Shown: positions 63,701-64,000 of the stretch, piece by piece
How positions within the stretch are numbered: the stretch's first letter is position 1
How the letters are laid out: every line of letters starts with the position of its first letter
Assembly: GCF_035582795.1 (NCBI RefSeq)
Contig: NW_027445659.1
Span: 271,874-335,873 of the forward strand
Direction of reading: 5' to 3'
Length of the DNA stretch: 64,000 nt
From: Mycteria americana
Taxonomy: Eukaryota; Chordata; Aves; Ciconiiformes; Ciconiidae
The notes under the pieces: model-generated
What the model was told of the DNA's origin: nothing
The model's input: the letters and a program-made list of their open reading frames with translations, nothing else
The model's database searches: none
Position numbers and translations under genes: made by a program

Positions 63701-64000
63701 GCTTTTCTTCATGTGTCCACATGTTTCTGCCCTCAGAAAGTTGTTGAAATAAATTTCTGCTAAAAGGTAGTGCTGGGAGAGAGGGAGGTTTCTCAAAGAG
63801 GTCCTTCGAGAGGCCTCCCTCGGGTGGGTTATCAATTTGTCTGGCTTAGAGGTTTTCATGCTTTTGCCTGTTGCTACTGTGGATGATACTTAATATTTGA
63901 GAAGAGTGTAGTCCCTGCTGTGCACAGAGAGGAATTAATCTGTAGCCTGGTGATTGGCTTTACATACCAGATGCTTGCAAAACATGGTGTCCAACCCACC
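60722..64000. other. Intron/intergenic DNA, no gene recognised
   Basis: Short open frames only. Two AATAAA motifs occur (62079 and 63747); the latter (GAAATAAATTTCTG) could end a transcript, but no upstream coding exon was identified. A GC-rich patch at 62610-62800 and TGTGGGG repeats near 63440 are the only compositional features. Confidence 0.5.

Noticed and set aside
1..64000. tRNA, rRNA, riboswitch or bacterial-type promoter and terminator
   Set aside because: No cloverleaf or conserved rRNA blocks were seen, and the window is eukaryotic.

Overview
The window is vertebrate nuclear DNA, almost certainly from a bird. The evidence is CR1 LINEs with the bird-type 3' end (octamer repeats of ATTCTGTG type), LTRs of families common in bird genomes, gamma-, beta- and class III-type endogenous retroviruses (ERVs), GC-rich minisatellites and spliced exon-like islands. 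No bacterial operons, CRISPR arrays or tRNA/rRNA genes were seen. The very high ERV load, tandem amplification and lack of complete genes suggest a repeat-rich region (W chromosome or heterochromatic/subtelomeric); that placement is inference.

Layout. 1-4675: minus-strand class III-like ERV-A (pol, pro, gag, PBS, 5' LTR), cut by a solo LTR. 4780-5390: 48-bp minisatellite. 5467-21319: provirus ERV-B1 (gamma-like, 550-bp LTRs, CAGG duplication). It contains a solo LTR (8017-8584) and a second complete gamma-like provirus, ERV-E (11955-19875, 667-bp LTRs), which itself contains another solo LTR (16683-17433). 21320-22196: leader, PBS and LTR of a minus-strand ERV-C into which B1 probably jumped. 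22197-24840: no recognisable gene. 24844-33290: exon-like modules leading into a tandem array of about 2.15-kb units arranged A-B-A'-B'. 33330-34755: decayed CR1. 34999-35720: two hairpins. 35996-38690: array of GGGGTCA/AAGGTCA words, abutting a CpG-rich promoter-like block (38691-39300). 39300-48600: intron-like DNA with short exon candidates, a solo LTR (41602-42181), a 79-bp minisatellite rich in GCGCATGCGC, and one exon clearly related to NAA20. 49373-54292: provirus ERV-B2 with a young CR1 in gag and an unexplained 0.7-kb segment where pol-env should be. 54300-56420: GC-rich island and one exon candidate. 56428-60520: one CR1 split by a betaretrovirus-like provirus (56495-59833) with a 6-bp target duplication. 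60521-64000: intron or intergenic DNA with one exon candidate.

The retroviral genes form decayed gag-pro-pol-env sets; every copy carries stops, frameshifts, deletions or insertions, so none looks able to function. The main value of the window is its readable history of insertion inside insertion, supported base by base by target-site duplications and matching LTR lengths, plus two regulatory-motif-rich minisatellites and a segmental tandem array. Family names (ERV-A, B, C, E) are local labels for this window.
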